Below, piece after piece: positions 18,382-27,948 of a stretch of DNA of 64,000 nt; position 1 is the first letter of the stretch, and each line of letters begins with the position of its first letter. The translations under genes and the position numbers were made by a program. The notes under the pieces are model-generated. The model searched no databases, was not told where the DNA came from, and saw only the letters and a list, made by a program, of their open reading frames with translations. The stretch is from contig NZ_MIHA01000012.1 in the NCBI RefSeq assembly GCF_001722335.1, forward strand, positions 62,001 to 126,000, in the 5' to 3' direction. Origin of the DNA: Mycolicibacterium flavescens (GTDB lineage: Bacteria; Actinomycetota; Actinomycetes; Mycobacteriales; Mycobacteriaceae).

Positions 18382-18932
18382 TCGGAGTTCACAATCGATT
18401 GGCGGGTCAGTTCCTTGGCCACTTCACAGGGGTCCGGGAACGGCTGGGAGGTGTAGCTGATCGACCACTCGATGAAGTCGTCGCCGAACTGGATCCCGAT
18501 CTCGCACAGGTTGGTGCCGAGCGTCGGATCGTCGCTGATGCCCATGAAGCCGTCGTGGCCCTCGATCTCGATGTCCTCGACGCTGGTCCGGGACAGCTCC
18601 ATCGTCTTGCGCTCGCGCCCGATCGGGCTGCCGCGGAACCAGGTGAACGAGAAGTGCGGGCCCAGGATGCTGCCGCCGGCCAACCACTGGCAGCCGACCG
18701 AGGTCTTGGCGGTGTTGACCAGTCCGGGGACCCGGGTCTGCTTGATGACCTCCTGGTCGCTGATGCCGCCGCATTCGGGGAAGAACGGTCCGTGCGCGAC
18801 ATCCTGTGACGGTGCGGGGGTGTCCTGGGGTACCTGCGGGCCGCTGGGCGCGTCCTCCGAGCAGGCGGCCAGCGGGATGACCACTGCGGCCGCGAGGGTC
18901 AGGCAGCGGATCGCGCGCATCCTGTGGGTCAC
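18378..18932 (-). CDS. lprB: DUF3558 lipoprotein LprB
   Basis: A 184-residue lipoprotein. Lipobox LAAC places the lipidated Cys at about residue 23, followed by a Pro/Asp-rich linker and a DUF3558 core with GPFFPECGGISDQEV, VGCQWLAGGSILGPHFSFTW and RKTMELSRTSVEDI. This closely matches M. tuberculosis LprB (Rv1274). GTG at 18932 is chosen because TACAGT lies 7 nt upstream, the local leaderless pattern; ATG at 18920 is the alternative. First gene of the lprB-lprC pair. Function unknown. Confidence 0.88.
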   Translation of the reverse strand: MTHRMRAIRCLTLAAAVVIPLAACSEDAPSGPQVPQDTPAPSQDVAHGPFFPECGGISDQEVIKQTRVPGLVNTAKTSVGCQWLAGGSILGPHFSFTWFRGSPIGRERKTMELSRTSVEDIEIEGHDGFMGISDDPTLGTNLCEIGIQFGDDFIEWSISYTSQPFPDPCEVAKELTRQSIVNSE

Positions 18933-19055
18933 GCCATGCACTGTAGCGGCAGGTCAGGGCGTCAACCACCGACATGCCGGTTGACCTGCTGATTTCTGGG
19001 ACACGGCGGGGTTGCTCGACGACGGTGCGCCGACGCGGTGTGCGACAGTATCGGG

Positions 19056-20786
19056 ATGCTTTGGGCGCTGCTGCGACGGTATGCGCGGCCGTACCGGGGC
19101 CTGCTCGCCGTCGTCGCCGCGTTGCAGGTGATCAGCACCCTGGCATCGCTGTACCTGCCGACGGTCAACGCCGCGATCATCGACGACGGGGTCGCGGTCG
19201 GCGATCTGCGCAGGATCGTCGAACTGGGCGGGGTGATGCTGGCGGTCACCGGGCTGCAGGTGGTGTGCGCGATCGGCGCGGTCTACTTCGGGTCGCGCGC
19301 CGGCATGGGCTTCGGCCGGGATCTGCGCTCGGCGATCTTTCACCACGTCACCGGGTTCTCCGCCGAGGACACCGCACGTTTCGGTGCGCCGTCGCTGCTG
19401 ACCCGCACCACCAACGACGTCCAGCAGATCCAGCTGCTCGTGCAGCTGACCTGCACGATGCTGATCACCGCGCCGATCATGTCCGTCGGCGGCATCGTGA
19501 TGGCCATCCATCAGGACGCGGGGCTGTCGTGGCTGCTGCTGGTCAGCGTGCCGGTGCTGGCGGCCGCCAACTACTGGATCGTGCGCCACCTGCTGCCGAT
19601 CTTCCGCCGGCTGCAGCGCCAGATCGACGGCATCAACCGGGTGATGCGCGAACAGCTCGCCGGGCTGCGGGTGATCCGCGCGTTCGCGCGAGAACCGTTC
19701 GAGCGCACCCGGTTCGGGCAGGCCAACGCGGCGCTGTCGGGCACCGCGCTGGAGGCGGGCCGCTGGCAGGCCCTGATGCTTCCGGTCACCACGCTGGTCA
19801 TCAACGTCTCGAGCGTGGCGCTGATCTGGTTCGGCGGGTTGCGCATCGACGCCGGCCAGATGCAGGTCGGTTCGCTGATCGCGTTCCTGGCCTACTTCAT
19901 GCAGATCCTGATGGCCGTGCTGCTGGCGACGTTCATGCTCGTCATCATTCCGCGCGCCTCGGTGTGCGCCGAGCGGATCGGCGAGGTGTTCGCGACGGTG
20001 CCGCAGATCAGCAGCCCGGAGCACCCGGTGCGGCCGGACCGGATCACAGGCGAGGTGCGCCTGGAGGCGGCGACGTTCTGCTACCCGGGGGCCGAACAGC
20101 CGGTGCTGCAGCATGTCTCGCTGACCGCGCGTCCGGGGACGACGACGGCGGTCGTCGGCTCCACCGGCTCCGGGAAGTCGACGCTGATCGCGCTGATCTG
20201 CCGGATGTACGACGCGACAACGGGTTCGGTGCTCGTGGACGGCGTCGACGTCCGCGAATACGACCCGGAGCACCTGTGGTCGGTGATCGGGCTGGTGCCC
20301 CAACGCGGATATCTGTTCTCCGGGACGGTCGCCGACAACCTGCGCTACGGGAAAGCCGACGCGGCCGAGGACGAGATGTGGGAGGCGTTGCGGGTCGCGG
20401 CCGCCGACGACTTCGTGCGCGCTCACCCGGAGGGTCTGGGGATGCGGGTGGCCCAAGGCGGCGCGAACTTTTCCGGCGGGCAGCGGCAACGGCTGGCGAT
20501 CGCGCGGGCGGTGATCCGACGGCCCGCGGTGTACCTGTTCGACGACGCGTTCTCCGCGCTCGACGTGCACACCGACGCGCGGGTCCGTTCGGCGCTGCGC
20601 GAGGTCTCGGCCGAGTCCACGGTCATTGTTGTCGCCCAGCGGATCTCGACGGTGATGCGGGCCGATCAGATCGTCGTGATCGACGACGGCCGTGTCGTCG
20701 GCACCGGCACCCATGAGACCCTGCTGGCCGACTGCCCGCAGTACGCCGAGTTCGCCGACTCACAGTCGCTGGGGGTCGCGCGGTGA
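19056..20786 (+). CDS. ABC exporter half-transporter (Rv1273c homologue)
   Basis: A 576-residue membrane protein: six-helix ABC_membrane domain (about residues 1-310) followed by a nucleotide-binding domain with Walker [10 protein letters not shown] near 371, signature FSGGQRQRL near 476 and Walker [13 protein letters not shown] near 494. The Asp in place of the usual catalytic Glu after Walker B (FDDAF) suggests a degenerate ATP site, typical of one half of a heterodimer. GTGA overlap with the next gene (20783-20786) supports a heterodimer with it. Substrate unknown. Confidence 0.9.
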   Translation: MLWALLRRYARPYRGLLAVVAALQVISTLASLYLPTVNAAIIDDGVAVGDLRRIVELGGVMLAVTGLQVVCAIGAVYFGSRAGMGFGRDLRSAIFHHVTGFSAEDTARFGAPSLLTRTTNDVQQIQLLVQLTCTMLITAPIMSVGGIVMAIHQDAGLSWLLLVSVPVLAAANYWIVRHLLPIFRRLQRQIDGINRVMREQLAGLRVIRAFAREPFERTRFGQANAALSGTALEAGRWQALMLPVTTLVINVSSVALIWFGGLRIDAGQMQVGSLIAFLAYFMQILMAVLLATFMLVIIPRASVCAERIGEVFATVPQISSPEHPVRPDRITGEVRLEAATFCYPGAEQPVLQHVSLTARPGTTTAVVGSTGSGKSTLIALICRMYDATTGSVLVDGVDVREYDPEHLWSVIGLVPQRGYLFSGTVADNLRYGKADAAEDEMWEALRVAAADDFVRAHPEGLGMRVAQGGANFSGGQRQRLAIARAVIRRPAVYLFDDAFSALDVHTDARVRSALREVSAESTVIVVAQRISTVMRADQIVVIDDGRVVGTGTHETLLADCPQYAEFADSQSLGVAR

Positions 20787-22693
20787 GTGCGCCGGCCGGC
20801 CCGCCGATCCGCGGCATGGTGCAGGGACCCACGCAACGGTCCCGCGACTTCACCGGTTCGGCGGTGCGGCTGGTCAAACGGCTGACTCCCGAGCGCGGGC
20901 TGGCCGCGGCCGTCATCCTGCTCGGTGTCGGCGGCATCGCGATCAGCGTGCTCGGCCCGCGGATCCTCGGGCACGCCACCGACCTTCTGTTCAACGGTGT
21001 GATCGGTCGTCAGCTGCCCGCGGGCCTGACCAAGGAGCAGGCGATCGAGGCGGCGCGGGCCCGCGGTGACAACACGTTCGCCGACCTGCTGTCGGGGATG
21101 AACGTGGTGCCCGGCACCGGGGTCGACTTCGGCGCGGTCGCGCGCACCCTGCTGCTCGCCCTGGGCCTCTACCTGATCGCCGCGCTGCTGGTGTGGGTGC
21201 AGGCGCGGCTGCTCAACGTCGTCGTGCAGCGCACCGTCATGCGGCTGCGCGCAGAGGTCGAGGACAAGCTGTACCGGATGCCGCTGTCCTACTTCGACTC
21301 CCGGCAGCGCGGTGAAGTGCTCAGCCGGGTCACCAACGATGTCGACAATGTCCAGACGTCGCTGTCGATGACGATCAGCCAGCTGATGAGCTCGGTGCTG
21401 ACGGTGCTGGCGGTCGTGGTGATGATGCTGACGATCTCGCCGCTGCTCACGCTGCTGGCCGTGGTCACCGTGCCGTTGTCGCTGTGGGCGACCCGGGTGA
21501 TCGCGCGGCGGTCGCAGCGGTTGTTCGTCGCGCAGTGGGCCAACACCGGTCGGCTCAACGCCCACATCGAGGAGACCTACAGCGGGTTTACGATCGTCAA
21601 GACATTCGGTCACCGCGCGGCGGCCACCGAGAAGTTCCGCGAGTACAACGACGACGTGTATCACGCCAGCTTCGGCGCGCAGTTCTTTTCCGGGCTGGTC
21701 TCGCCGGCCACCACGTTCATCGGCAACCTGAGCTACGTCGCGGTGGCCGTCGTGGGCGGCCTGCAGGTGGCCACCGGACAGATCACGCTCGGCAGCATCC
21801 AGGCGTTCATCCAGTACGTCCGCCAGTTCAACCAGCCGCTGACCCAGGTGGCGGGCATGTACAACACGCTGCAGTCCGGGGTGGCCAGCGCCGAACGGGT
21901 TTTCGAACTGCTCGACGCCGAGGAGGAAACCCCCGATCCGCCCGCCCGGCTGCCCGCTCCGGCCGCCGACGGGCCGACCGGGCGCGTCGAGTTCGAACAC
22001 GTCACGTTCGGCTACCACCCGGACACCCCGGTGATCGAGGACCTGTCGCTGGTCGCCGAACCGGGCAGCACGGTGGCGATCGTCGGCCCGACCGGTGCGG
22101 GCAAGACGACGCTGGTGAACCTGCTGATGCGGTTCTACGACGTCGATTCCGGGCGCATTCTGGTTGACGGCGTGGACATCTCGACGGTGAGCCGGGAGTC
22201 GCTGCGGTCGCGGATCGGGATGGTGCTGCAGGACACCTGGCTGTTCGGCGGCACCATCTACGACAACATCGCCTACGGCCGACCGGACGCCGGCGAGGAC
22301 GAGGTGATCGCGGCCGCGACGGCCGCCTACGTCGACCGGTTCGTGCACATGCTGCCCAACGGCTACCAGACCGTCGTCGGCGACGACGGCGGGGCGATCA
22401 GCGCGGGCGAGAAGCAGCTCATCACGATCGCCCGCGCGGTGCTGGCGCGGCCCCGGCTGTTGATCCTCGACGAGGCGACCAGTTCGGTCGACACCCGCAC
22501 CGAGCTGCTGATCGCCCAGGCGATGGCCGAGTTGCGCCGCGACCGGACGAGTTTCATCATCGCGCACCGTCTGTCGACGATCCGCGACGCCGATGTCATC
22601 GTCGTGATGGACGGCGGCCGGATCGTCGAACGGGGCAGCCACGCCGAACTTTCGGCTAAGCGTGGCGCTTACTGGTCCATGACACAGGCCTGA
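20783..22693 (+). CDS. ABC exporter half-transporter (Rv1272c homologue)
   Basis: A 636-residue partner of the preceding transporter. It has an N-terminal extension, six membrane helices (the first two separated by a long exposed loop at about 75-115), then a nucleotide-binding domain with Walker [10 protein letters not shown] near 436, signature ISAGEKQL near 540 (Ala for the second Gly of LSGGQ) and Walker [13 protein letters not shown] with intact catalytic Glu. GTG start overlaps the upstream stop. The M. tuberculosis homologue was reported to promote long-chain fatty acid uptake when expressed in E. coli; whether that applies here is inference. Confidence 0.9.
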   Translation: MSAPAGPPIRGMVQGPTQRSRDFTGSAVRLVKRLTPERGLAAAVILLGVGGIAISVLGPRILGHATDLLFNGVIGRQLPAGLTKEQAIEAARARGDNTFADLLSGMNVVPGTGVDFGAVARTLLLALGLYLIAALLVWVQARLLNVVVQRTVMRLRAEVEDKLYRMPLSYFDSRQRGEVLSRVTNDVDNVQTSLSMTISQLMSSVLTVLAVVVMMLTISPLLTLLAVVTVPLSLWATRVIARRSQRLFVAQWANTGRLNAHIEETYSGFTIVKTFGHRAAATEKFREYNDDVYHASFGAQFFSGLVSPATTFIGNLSYVAVAVVGGLQVATGQITLGSIQAFIQYVRQFNQPLTQVAGMYNTLQSGVASAERVFELLDAEEETPDPPARLPAPAADGPTGRVEFEHVTFGYHPDTPVIEDLSLVAEPGSTVAIVGPTGAGKTTLVNLLMRFYDVDSGRILVDGVDISTVSRESLRSRIGMVLQDTWLFGGTIYDNIAYGRPDAGEDEVIAAATAAYVDRFVHMLPNGYQTVVGDDGGAISAGEKQLITIARAVLARPRLLILDEATSSVDTRTELLIAQAMAELRRDRTSFIIAHRLSTIRDADVIVVMDGGRIVERGSHAELSAKRGAYWSMTQA

Positions 22694-22711
22694 GCGCCGT
22701 ACGCTCAGCGC

Positions 22712-24901
22712 ATGAGCCCGACGGCGGAGTCCGGACCGGTGACCACGGTCTACACGTTCTGCAGGTACTGCCTGGCCTCGTGCGGCCTGGAGGTCACCGT
22801 GGCGGACAACCGCGTCACCAAGATCGCTCCGGACAAGCAGAACCCGCACACCTGGCAGGACTTCTGCGCCAAGGGCCGCACCGCGAATCAACTGGTCGAG
22901 CATCCCCGCCGCATCCTCAACCCGATGCGCCGCGTCGGCGACAGCTACGTCGAGGCGAGCTGGGACGAGGCGATCGCCGACATCGCCGCGCGGATGACCG
23001 CGGCGATCGAGGCGGGCGGCCCCGACGCGGTCGGCGTGTACTACGGCAACCCCGCCGGGTTCTCGTCGTCGAACATCATCTTCATGAACGGCTGGCTCGA
23101 CGCCGTCGGCACGCACAGCCGCTACTTCGTCGGCTCGGTTGACCAGAACGCGATGCACGTTGTCGCACAGGCGATGTACGGCTCGATCCTGATGGCACCG
23201 GTCTCCGACGTCGACAACTGCGACTACTTCCTGCTGGTCGGCACCAATCCGGCGGTCAGCGCGTGGAACTGGCTCGAGACGGTGCCCGGCGGGTGGCGCC
23301 GCGCGCTGGCCCGGCAGAAGCAGGGTGCGACGATCGTCGTCGTCGACCCGCTGCGCACCGAATCCGCCGCCAAGGCCGACGTTCACCTGGCGGTGCGCCC
23401 GGGACAGGACTGGGCGCTGCTGCTGGCGATGGTCAAGGTCATCCTCGACGAGGGCCTCGAACATGCCCGGGACTGCGCCGATCTCGCCACCGGCGTCGAC
23501 GAGCTGCGGGCGCTGGTCGCCGACGCGGACCTCGACGACCTGGCCGCGCGCTGTGACATCGCCCGCGCGGACATCGAGCGGGTGGCCCGCGACTTCGCCA
23601 CCGCGCGCGCGGCGATGGTCGTCACGCGGACCGGGGTGTCGCTGCACACGACGGGCACGATCGCCGAATGGCTGGGCCACGTGCTCAACGTGATCACCGG
23701 CCGGATGGACCGCCCCGGTGGGCGCCGCTACGAACCCGGGTACGTCGACGCGATCCGGATGTCGGCGATGGTCAAGGCCAAACCGCACTACAGCCGGCTC
23801 GCCGGGCGCGAAATGGTCGCCGGCGCGCACGCGCTCAGCGAGTTGCCCGACGAGATCACCACACCCGGGCCCGGCCAGATCCGCGCGATGCTGATCAACT
23901 GCGGTAACCCGGTCGTCTCCGGACCCGACGGCGCGAAACTCGACGCCGCGCTGGCCGACCTGGATCTGCTGGTCGCGATCGACTTCGTGCAGCGCGAGAG
24001 CCACCGGCACGCCCACTGGTTGCTGCCTGCCACGCACTGGTTGGAGCGCGACGATCTGCTCGCGTTCACCAGCAATATGCACGACGAGCCCTACCTGCAG
24101 TACGGCGCAAAGGCCGTGGAGCCGCCTCCTGGCGCGCGGCAGGAGTGGCGGATCTTCACCGACCTGGCGCTCGCGATGAACAAACCGCTGTTCGGCGCCA
24201 GGGGGCTCAACGGTTTCATCCGGGCCAGCCGGGCGGCGGCGCGGGTGACCCGTCGGCCCGCGGTGGAGTTCGGTCCGCACTGGATCGACCGGCTGGTCGT
24301 GGCCACGGGGCGAAAGTTCAACGGCCGCAGGATCAAATGGCGTGACGTCAAGGCGCACCGGCACGGTTGGGTGCTGGGTCCGCGCGAGTTCGGTCACTTC
24401 CGGGAGGCCCTGCGCACCGACGACAAGAGGGTGCACGCCGCGCCGCCGCAGTTCCTCGACCGCACCCGCGAACTGCTCGCCGAGCCGCACCCGCAGCCGC
24501 CGGCCGGCTATCCGTTCCAGTTGTCCAACCGCAGGCACCGGCACTCGATGAACTCGTGGCTCAACGACCTGCCCGGCCTGCATCCGGCCGGTAAGGGCAA
24601 CGATGTGGTGATCCACCCCAAGGACGCGGCCGCGCTGGGCGTCTGCGACGGCGACGTGGTCCGGGTGTTCTCCCCCGTCGGCGCCATCGAACTGCCCGCC
24701 ACGGTGAGCGAAGCGCCCCGCGAAGGTGTGGTGATTGTCGACCACGGCTGGGGCTCAGCGGTTTTCGACCCACGCGGCGGTGGCGATCCGGTCAGCTTCG
24801 GGGCCAACCGCAACCTGCTGATCGACGCCGGACCGGTCGACCCGCTGTCGCAGACGGCGGCGCTCAGTTCGGGCTTCGTCGGTGTCGAGCGGGTGGGTTA
24901 G
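22712..24901 (+). CDS. Molybdopterin-dependent oxidoreductase with N-terminal 4Fe-4S site
   Basis: A 729-residue protein of the DMSO reductase superfamily. The N-terminal cluster motif has Cys17, Cys20, Cys24 and Cys52 (CRYCLASC...DFCAKG). The molybdopterin domain follows (TSRYFVGSVDQNAMH, LLVGTNPAVSAWNW), and the molydop_binding domain is at the end (SMNSWLNDLPGLH...). No Tat signal is seen, so it is probably cytoplasmic. No electron-transfer or membrane subunit is adjacent. TACGCT 6 nt before the ATG suggests a leaderless message. The substrate is unknown: formate dehydrogenase- and BisC-like enzymes share this plan. Confidence 0.85.
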   Translation: MSPTAESGPVTTVYTFCRYCLASCGLEVTVADNRVTKIAPDKQNPHTWQDFCAKGRTANQLVEHPRRILNPMRRVGDSYVEASWDEAIADIAARMTAAIEAGGPDAVGVYYGNPAGFSSSNIIFMNGWLDAVGTHSRYFVGSVDQNAMHVVAQAMYGSILMAPVSDVDNCDYFLLVGTNPAVSAWNWLETVPGGWRRALARQKQGATIVVVDPLRTESAAKADVHLAVRPGQDWALLLAMVKVILDEGLEHARDCADLATGVDELRALVADADLDDLAARCDIARADIERVARDFATARAAMVVTRTGVSLHTTGTIAEWLGHVLNVITGRMDRPGGRRYEPGYVDAIRMSAMVKAKPHYSRLAGREMVAGAHALSELPDEITTPGPGQIRAMLINCGNPVVSGPDGAKLDAALADLDLLVAIDFVQRESHRHAHWLLPATHWLERDDLLAFTSNMHDEPYLQYGAKAVEPPPGARQEWRIFTDLALAMNKPLFGARGLNGFIRASRAAARVTRRPAVEFGPHWIDRLVVATGRKFNGRRIKWRDVKAHRHGWVLGPREFGHFREALRTDDKRVHAAPPQFLDRTRELLAEPHPQPPAGYPFQLSNRRHRHSMNSWLNDLPGLHPAGKGNDVVIHPKDAAALGVCDGDVVRVFSPVGAIELPATVSEAPREGVVIVDHGWGSAVFDPRGGGDPVSFGANRNLLIDAGPVDPLSQTAALSSGFVGVERVG

Positions 24902-25461
24902 AGCCGCGGGCCCTCGGCGCGCAGATCGTCGACGTTGCGCATCGCCTCGCGCAGCTTGTCCAGCCACTCCTCGGCGTGCTCGCCGACCAGCCGCACCGAC
25001 CACGCCAGCGCGTCCGAGCGGGACCGCGCCACGCCCGCGGCGACCAGGGTGTCCAGTACCTGGCGTTCGGGTTGGCGCAACCGCGTCATGACCGGCACCG
25101 CGAGATGGGTGAACAGGATCCGCTCGGTCTGATCCGGCGCGCCGATCTCCACGCCCCAGGCCACTTTTCGGCCGTACCGCGCCTCGGCCTCGTCGGCGAT
25201 GCGCATGCGTTCGGAGCGGGTGTCCTCGCGGAACCGCGCCGCCCGGCCCGAGGCCCGCGCCTCGCTCTCGGTGCCGTCCGCCGCCTGGGGTAACCGCCCG
25301 ATGACGGTGATCTCCTCGCGGTCGACGACGACGGTCGGGTCGCCGTCGAACCAGTCCTCGGGTAGCCGGCCGGCGAACCAGTCGGCCGCGTCCCCGGCAT
25401 CGGGTTGGGCCGCTTCCTGCCAGCCGCCGTGTCGGCGCCGGCCGTGATGGTGAGTTCTCAT
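24898..25461 (-). CDS. Hypothetical protein, actinobacterial
   Basis: A 187-residue protein with no membrane segment or signal. It begins with a His/Arg-rich stretch (MRTHHHGRRRHGG), has WFAGRLPEDWFDGDPTVVVDREEITVIG in its first third, and a C-terminal helical part (RSRSDALAWSVRLVGEHAEEWLDKL) that could be a small helical DNA-binding or protein-binding module. I do not recognise a named family. Its stop overlaps the molybdopterin gene's stop (TTAG), and a tandem octamer TGTAATCA lies across the start. Confidence 0.6.
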   Translation of the reverse strand: MRTHHHGRRRHGGWQEAAQPDAGDAADWFAGRLPEDWFDGDPTVVVDREEITVIGRLPQAADGTESEARASGRAARFREDTRSERMRIADEAEARYGRKVAWGVEIGAPDQTERILFTHLAVPVMTRLRQPERQVLDTLVAAGVARSRSDALAWSVRLVGEHAEEWLDKLREAMRNVDDLRAEGPRL

Positions 25462-25476
25462 GATTACATGATTACA
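25459..25476 (-). promoter_or_regulatory. Tandem TGTAATCA octamers at start of hypothetical gene
   Basis: On the minus strand the sequence GTGTAATCATGTAATCAT contains TGTAATCA twice in direct, adjacent repeat, the second copy running into the ATG at 25461. This is an AT-rich island in GC-rich DNA and could be an operator, or provide a -10 element for a leaderless transcript. Confidence 0.35.
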
Positions 25477-25479
25477 CCT

Positions 25480-26529
25480 TTACAGATCCGGGGTAAGTGT
25501 GTTCGCCATCGGCGGATTGAGCCTCGCGAAGCCCTCCTGGCGGTGATAGGGGAAGTACGGGTAGGGCGCCTCGACCCGGCTGACCGCGTCGAGTGCGGCG
25601 ACGTGCTCGGCGTCCAGTCGCCAGCCGACCGCACCGAGGTTCTCCGCCAGTTGCCGTTCATCGCGGGCGCCGACGATCACCGACGCTACGGTGGGCCTGC
25701 GCAACAGCCAGTTCAGTGCGATCTGCGGCACCGATCTGCCGGTCCGCGCCGCGATGCCGTCGAGCACCTCCACGATGGAGAACAGCCGCTCCTCGTCGAC
25801 CGGCGGTCCGGCGTCGGCCGTGGCGTGAAGCCGGCTGCCGTCCGGCAGGGGGCTGCCGCGCCGGATCCTGCCCGTCAACCGCCCCCAGCCCAGCGGGCTC
25901 CAGACGAGTGCGCCGACACCCTCCGTCGCGGCCAGTGGCATCAGTTCCCACTCGTAATCGCGGCCGACGAGCGAGTAGTACACCTGGTGTGCGACGTAAC
26001 GCGGCGCCCGGTGCCGGTCGGCCACCGCCAGCGACTTCATCAGCTGCCACCCGCTGAAGTTCGACGCCCCGAGGTAGCGGATTTTACCCGCTGCGACAAG
26101 GGTTTCCAGTGTCGAGACAACTTCGTCGATCGGCACCGAGGCATCGAAGCCGTGCAGCTGGAACAGGTCGATGCGGTCGGTCTGCAGCCGGCGCAGCGCC
26201 GCGTCGACAGCGCGCAGCAACCGTGTCCGCGATGTTCCCCAGTCGTCGTCACCGGTGGGCAGCGCCGCCTTGGTCGAGATGACGACGTCGTCGCGGTGGG
26301 GACGCAATGCGGCACCGAGCACCTCTTCGGACGCTCCGTCAGAGTAGACGTCGGCGGTGTCGAACAGCGTGACGCCGGCCTGCAGGCACATGTCGACGAT
26401 GCGCCGGGCACCGTCAACGTCGGTCTTCCCCCAGGCTCCGAAGAACTCGCCGACACCACCGAACGTCGCTGCCCCGAAGCCGAGTTCGGACACTCTCAGC
26501 CCGGACGCACCGACATGCCGATATTCCAT
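25480..26529 (-). CDS. Aldo/keto reductase
   Basis: A 349-residue TIM-barrel oxidoreductase using NADPH to reduce aldehydes or ketones. Catalytic tetrad residues are visible: Asp and Tyr in LFDTADVYSDG near 51-61, Lys in VISTKAAL near 81, His in DLFQLHGFD near 121. The cofactor end is the C-terminal VIVGARDERQLAENLG. ATG at 26529 follows AAGGGAGCGGTC, a good ribosome site. It is divergent from a TetR gene with a palindrome in between, so it is probably the regulator's target. Confidence 0.9.
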   Translation of the reverse strand: MEYRHVGASGLRVSELGFGAATFGGVGEFFGAWGKTDVDGARRIVDMCLQAGVTLFDTADVYSDGASEEVLGAALRPHRDDVVISTKAALPTGDDDWGTSRTRLLRAVDAALRRLQTDRIDLFQLHGFDASVPIDEVVSTLETLVAAGKIRYLGASNFSGWQLMKSLAVADRHRAPRYVAHQVYYSLVGRDYEWELMPLAATEGVGALVWSPLGWGRLTGRIRRGSPLPDGSRLHATADAGPPVDEERLFSIVEVLDGIAARTGRSVPQIALNWLLRRPTVASVIVGARDERQLAENLGAVGWRLDAEHVAALDAVSRVEAPYPYFPYHRQEGFARLNPPMANTLTPDL

Positions 26530-26573
26530 GACCGCTCCCTTGATTCGCCGGATGAACGGTCCGAGCAACAGCA

Positions 26574-26599
26574 CTTAATGGGAACATATTCCTGTTAAG
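26574..26599. promoter_or_regulatory. Probable TetR operator between aldo/keto reductase and regulator
   Basis: A 26-bp imperfect palindrome with outer arms CTTAA / TTAAG and inner arms GGAA / TTCC (10 of 13 pairs symmetric). It is between the divergent genes and touches the first possible start codon of the regulator, so binding would block its own translation start and transcription. Confidence 0.65.
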
Positions 26600-26608
26600 G
26601 TGCGTCAC

Positions 26609-27226
26609 GTGGTTGAGCAGGCGAAGCATCGCCCCGGTGGTCGCACGGCGGCGGTGCGCGCCGCGGTTCTGCGCGCCACCGAGAACCTGCTGATCGACGC
26701 CGGGCTCGGCGGGATCGAACTGCCCACGGTCGCCGTGCGCGCAGGCGTCGGCACGTCGACCGTCTACCGGCGGTGGGGCAGCGTGCCGGCTCTGGTCACC
26801 GACATGCTGCACGACATGGCCGAACGATCGGTGCCGCGCGCCGATACCGGATCGCTGCGCGGGGACCTTCGCGCCAACGCGGCCCTGGTGCGCCGGACTC
26901 TGTCCGCGCCGCGCGAGGGCAGGCTGTTTCGGGCGGTCATCGCCGCCGCGGCGAGCGACGAGGCCACCGCACGGGCGCTGGCGGTGTTCTACGACCGTCG
27001 GGTCGCCGAGTGGGCAGAGTGCATCCACGACGCAGTCGTGCGCGGCGAAGCGCCCGAGCGAACCGATGCCGAAGCCGTCATCCGCCAGGTGTCAGCGCCG
27101 CTGTACTACCAGTTCCTCACCACCACAGCGCCTTTGACTTCCCGGGATGCGACACGGGCCGCCGACGCGGCACTGGCCGCCGTCGCCGCCGGCGTGTACA
27201 GCCCAGCGCGTAGACGACGCTCTTGA
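26609..27226 (+). CDS. TetR family regulator
   Basis: A 205-residue regulator. N-terminal helix-turn-helix at about residues 12-58 (ENLLIDAGLGGIELPTVAVRAGVGTSTVYRRWGS) and a TetR C-terminal ligand domain ending in FLTTTAPLTSRDATRAADAAL. GTG at 26609 has AAGG eight bases upstream; an in-frame GTG at 26600 abuts the palindrome and is the alternative. Divergent from the aldo/keto reductase, which it likely represses. Confidence 0.88.
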   Translation: MVEQAKHRPGGRTAAVRAAVLRATENLLIDAGLGGIELPTVAVRAGVGTSTVYRRWGSVPALVTDMLHDMAERSVPRADTGSLRGDLRANAALVRRTLSAPREGRLFRAVIAAAASDEATARALAVFYDRRVAEWAECIHDAVVRGEAPERTDAEAVIRQVSAPLYYQFLTTTAPLTSRDATRAADAALAAVAAGVYSPARRRRS

Positions 27227-27253
27227 CCTCAACTGAAGTTGAGGTCTTAGCGT
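27223..27253 (+). promoter_or_regulatory. MerR-type promoter with 19-bp spacer and SoxR-like dyad
   Basis: -35 TTGACC (27223-27228) and -10 TAGCGT (27248-27253) are separated by 19 bp, the over-long spacing that defines MerR-family activation. The dyad CCTCAACTGAAGTTGAGG lies across the spacer, with 10-bp perfect arms when the flanking GA/TC are counted. It resembles the CCTCAAG...CTTGAGG boxes of SoxR-type regulators. The -10 is 7 nt from the ATG of the NTF2-like gene. Confidence 0.75.
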
Positions 27254-27260
27254 CGCGGCC

Positions 27261-27713
27261 ATGACCCGACCGACCCTGTCCGACGACGAGCGGCGACTGC
27301 GCGACGCACACCACGCCGTCGACGCGTTCGTCGCCGCACTGCAGACCGCCATCGACCGCGGCGACGCCGCCCTCTACAACGCCCACTTCGCCGACGACGT
27401 GCTCTGGGGCAGTCCCTTCGGCGCGACGGTCTCCGGCTACGACACCCTGCACGCCATCCACCGGCGCCTGCTCGCCGCCGCGGTCGCCGGACCGCGGTCG
27501 CGCTACGAAAAGGTCGCGGTCAGCGCGCCGGCGCCCGATGTCGCGGTCGCCCAGGTGCGCAGGACGGCGTTGCATGCCGACGGCACACCGGTTCCCGTCG
27601 AGCAGCCGAGTCCGTTCTCTGAAGTGGCGCTCTACGTGCTGGTGCGTCGCGACGGCCACTGGTGGCTGTCGGCCGGACAGAACACCGTCGTGCGGCCGAG
27701 CGATCGGCGTTAG
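27261..27713 (+). CDS. SnoaL/NTF2-like (SgcJ/EcaC) protein
   Basis: A 150-residue cystatin-like-fold protein of the SgcJ/EcaC type. Typical features are DAFVAALQTAIDRGDAALYNAHFADDVLWGSPFG at about 21-54, VSGYDTLHAIHRRLL, and the closing strand GHWWLSAGQNTVV. The cavity fold binds small ligands; the activity is not predictable. It is expressed from a MerR-type promoter and the message should be leaderless. Stop shared with the convergent small membrane protein through TTAG. Confidence 0.8.
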   Translation: MTRPTLSDDERRLRDAHHAVDAFVAALQTAIDRGDAALYNAHFADDVLWGSPFGATVSGYDTLHAIHRRLLAAAVAGPRSRYEKVAVSAPAPDVAVAQVRRTALHADGTPVPVEQPSPFSEVALYVLVRRDGHWWLSAGQNTVVRPSDRR

Positions 27714-27910
27714 CGCTTCCGCAACAGCAGTGCCCCGCCGGCCACCACTGCGCCGATCAACAGCAGCACCGCCAACGTCGGGCTGACCAGCCACCACACC
27801 AGTGCGACCCCGATCAGCACCGGCGAGGCGAGGAACAGCACCATGCCCGGATGCTGCTTGACAACAGCGACGGCGCTCCGCGCGCGCACCCGGTCGATTT
27901 CCTTTGCCAT
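27710..27910 (-). CDS. Small two-helix membrane protein
   Basis: A 66-residue protein: charged N-terminus MAKEIDRVRARSAVAVV, then two hydrophobic helices (about 22-43 and 45-61) separated only by SPT, ending LLLRKR. No family assigned. It is convergent with the NTF2-like gene and divergent from the AIM24 gene, with 38 bp between the two starts. Confidence 0.62.
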   Translation of the reverse strand: MAKEIDRVRARSAVAVVKQHPGMVLFLASPVLIGVALVWWLVSPTLAVLLLIGAVVAGGALLLRKR

Positions 27911-27948
27911 GGCCCAAGAATGCCAGTTCGTCGCTTACTTTGGAGGCC

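Noticed and set aside
20666..24745. Very long minus-strand open frame (over 1300 codons)
   Set aside because: Its product is an Arg/His/Asp/Gln-rich sequence without folds and lies exactly antisense to the ABC exporter and molybdopterin genes. It is a high-GC shadow frame.
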